A stretch of DNA of 5,044 bases from an uncultured Clostridia bacterium (GTDB taxonomy: Bacteria; Bacillota; Clostridia; Oscillospirales; CAG-272): the NCBI GenBank assembly GCA_937898155.1, contig CALEJO010000013.1, positions 1-5,044 on the forward strand, in the 5' to 3' direction. Shown here piece after piece: positions 4,606-5,044 of this stretch. The position numbers were made by a program, and so were the translations under genes. Below the pieces are notes generated by a model. That model worked only from the letters and a program-made list of their open reading frames with translations, had not been told where the DNA came from and made no database searches. Every line of letters starts with the position of its first letter. Position 1 is the first letter of the stretch.

Positions 4606-5044
4606 GATCGGCGACCTCCTCTGCTCCGTTTTGTCTCTTGGCACCCGCCATATAAAGTCCGAGCGTCTGCACGTCGACCGTCTTCGGATTGAATTCGCCG
4701 ACGATCTCGCCCTCATACATCACGAGGATGCGGTCGGAGAGGTTCATCACCTCGTCGAGTTCCAGCGAAACGAGAAGGATCGCACGCCCCGCGTCCCGCT
4801 CCTTGATGATTTCCTTATGGATATATTCAATCGCGCCGACGTCGAGTCCGCGCGTCGGCTGCACGGCGACGAGCAAATCATGCTCGCGGCACATCTCGCG
4901 CGCGACGATCGCTTTTTGCTGGTTGCCGCCCGACATGGAACGCGCCGGCGTGAGCGGACCTTGCCCGCTACGGACGTCATACTGCTCGATCAGCCGGTTC
5001 GCGTAATTGCGGACCTCGCTGAATCGGATCATGCCGCGATGCTG
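4598..5044 (-). CDS. BMP-family ABC transporter ATPase, C-terminal part (NupO/YufO-like; 5' end cut by window edge)
   Basis: The window holds the last 148 residues of the ATP-hydrolysing subunit of the importer. What is seen is the second ABC domain of a tandem-domain protein: the signature SMSGGNQQK (residues 36-44 of the fragment), then DLLVAVQPTRGLDVGA (56-71). There QPTRGLD replaces the usual DEPTxGLD, as is normal for the second domain of this group. A degenerate switch region, LVSLELDEVMNLSDRILVMYEG, follows. Full-length relatives have about 500 residues with two ABC domains (RbsA/MglA-like layout), so roughly the first 350 residues lie beyond the right edge. The frame is open to the edge (QHRG before the first Met), so the Met at 5032 is internal. 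It overlaps the first permease by 8 nt and belongs to the same operon. The substrate-binding lipoprotein gene is expected further upstream. Confidence 0.93.
   Translation of the reverse strand, partial: QHRGMIRFSEVRNYANRLIEQYDVRSGQGPLTPARSMSGGNQQKAIVAREMCREHDLLVAVQPTRGLDVGAIEYIHKEIIKERDAGRAILLVSLELDEVMNLSDRILVMYEGEIVGEFNPKTVDVQTLGLYMAGAKRQNGAEEVADHE

Noticed and set aside
2749..4692. A 647-codon open frame on the plus strand opposite both permeases
   Set aside because: It is antisense to two clear permease genes. Its product is extremely rich in Arg, His, Asp and Glu, with no domain pattern. That is expected when GC-rich hydrophobic coding sequence is read backwards. No ribosome binding site or promoter was seen.
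4606..4716. N-terminal extension of the first permease to ATG 4716
   Set aside because: It would overlap the ATPase coding region by over 100 nt and adds an Arg/Ser-rich stretch unlike a permease N-terminus. ATG 4605 has a strong ribosome binding site and the usual coupled overlap.

Overview
The window looks like a Bacillota (Firmicutes) chromosome, probably a GC-rich member of Clostridia. The evidence is strong AGGAGG-type ribosome binding sites before most genes, a near-consensus sigma-A promoter, a Gram-positive-type LexA box, and a NupNOPQ-like BMP-family ABC transporter operon. Every gene I can support is on the minus strand and reads right to left. The genus cannot be read from the sequence.

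Right part (about 2290-5044): the distal part of an ABC importer operon. It holds the C-terminal end of a tandem-ABC ATPase (cut by the right edge), two integral membrane permeases with 8-nt overlap and 3-nt gap junctions, and a GC-rich hairpin that looks like the operon terminator. The ATPase probably powers uptake through a permease heterodimer. The BMP lipoprotein that would capture the substrate, most likely a purine or other nucleoside, is not in the window and is expected beyond the right edge. A small DUF1653 gene follows (2068-2286) and is closed by a second, very strong intrinsic terminator (1963-1998).

Left part (1-1913): the start of a phage DNA-packaging module. A 74-residue Cys/His zinc-binding-type protein is followed by terminase small subunit TerS and terminase large subunit TerL. 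TerL starts at a TTG codon behind a perfect Shine-Dalgarno and runs off the left edge close to its C-terminus. A single promoter sits in front of the three genes: TTGACG, 17-nt spacer, TATAAT. Nine nt upstream of its -35 is CGAACAAATGTTCG, which fits a Gram-positive LexA (SOS) box.

The most interesting reading is that a phage packaging operon abuts a host transporter locus, with no integrase, repressor or lysis gene between, and appears to be tied to the host SOS response through a LexA operator. It could be one end of a prophage, a defective or domesticated phage element, or a phage-satellite-like element. The window cannot tell these apart. I found no CRISPR array, tRNA, rRNA or insertion sequence.
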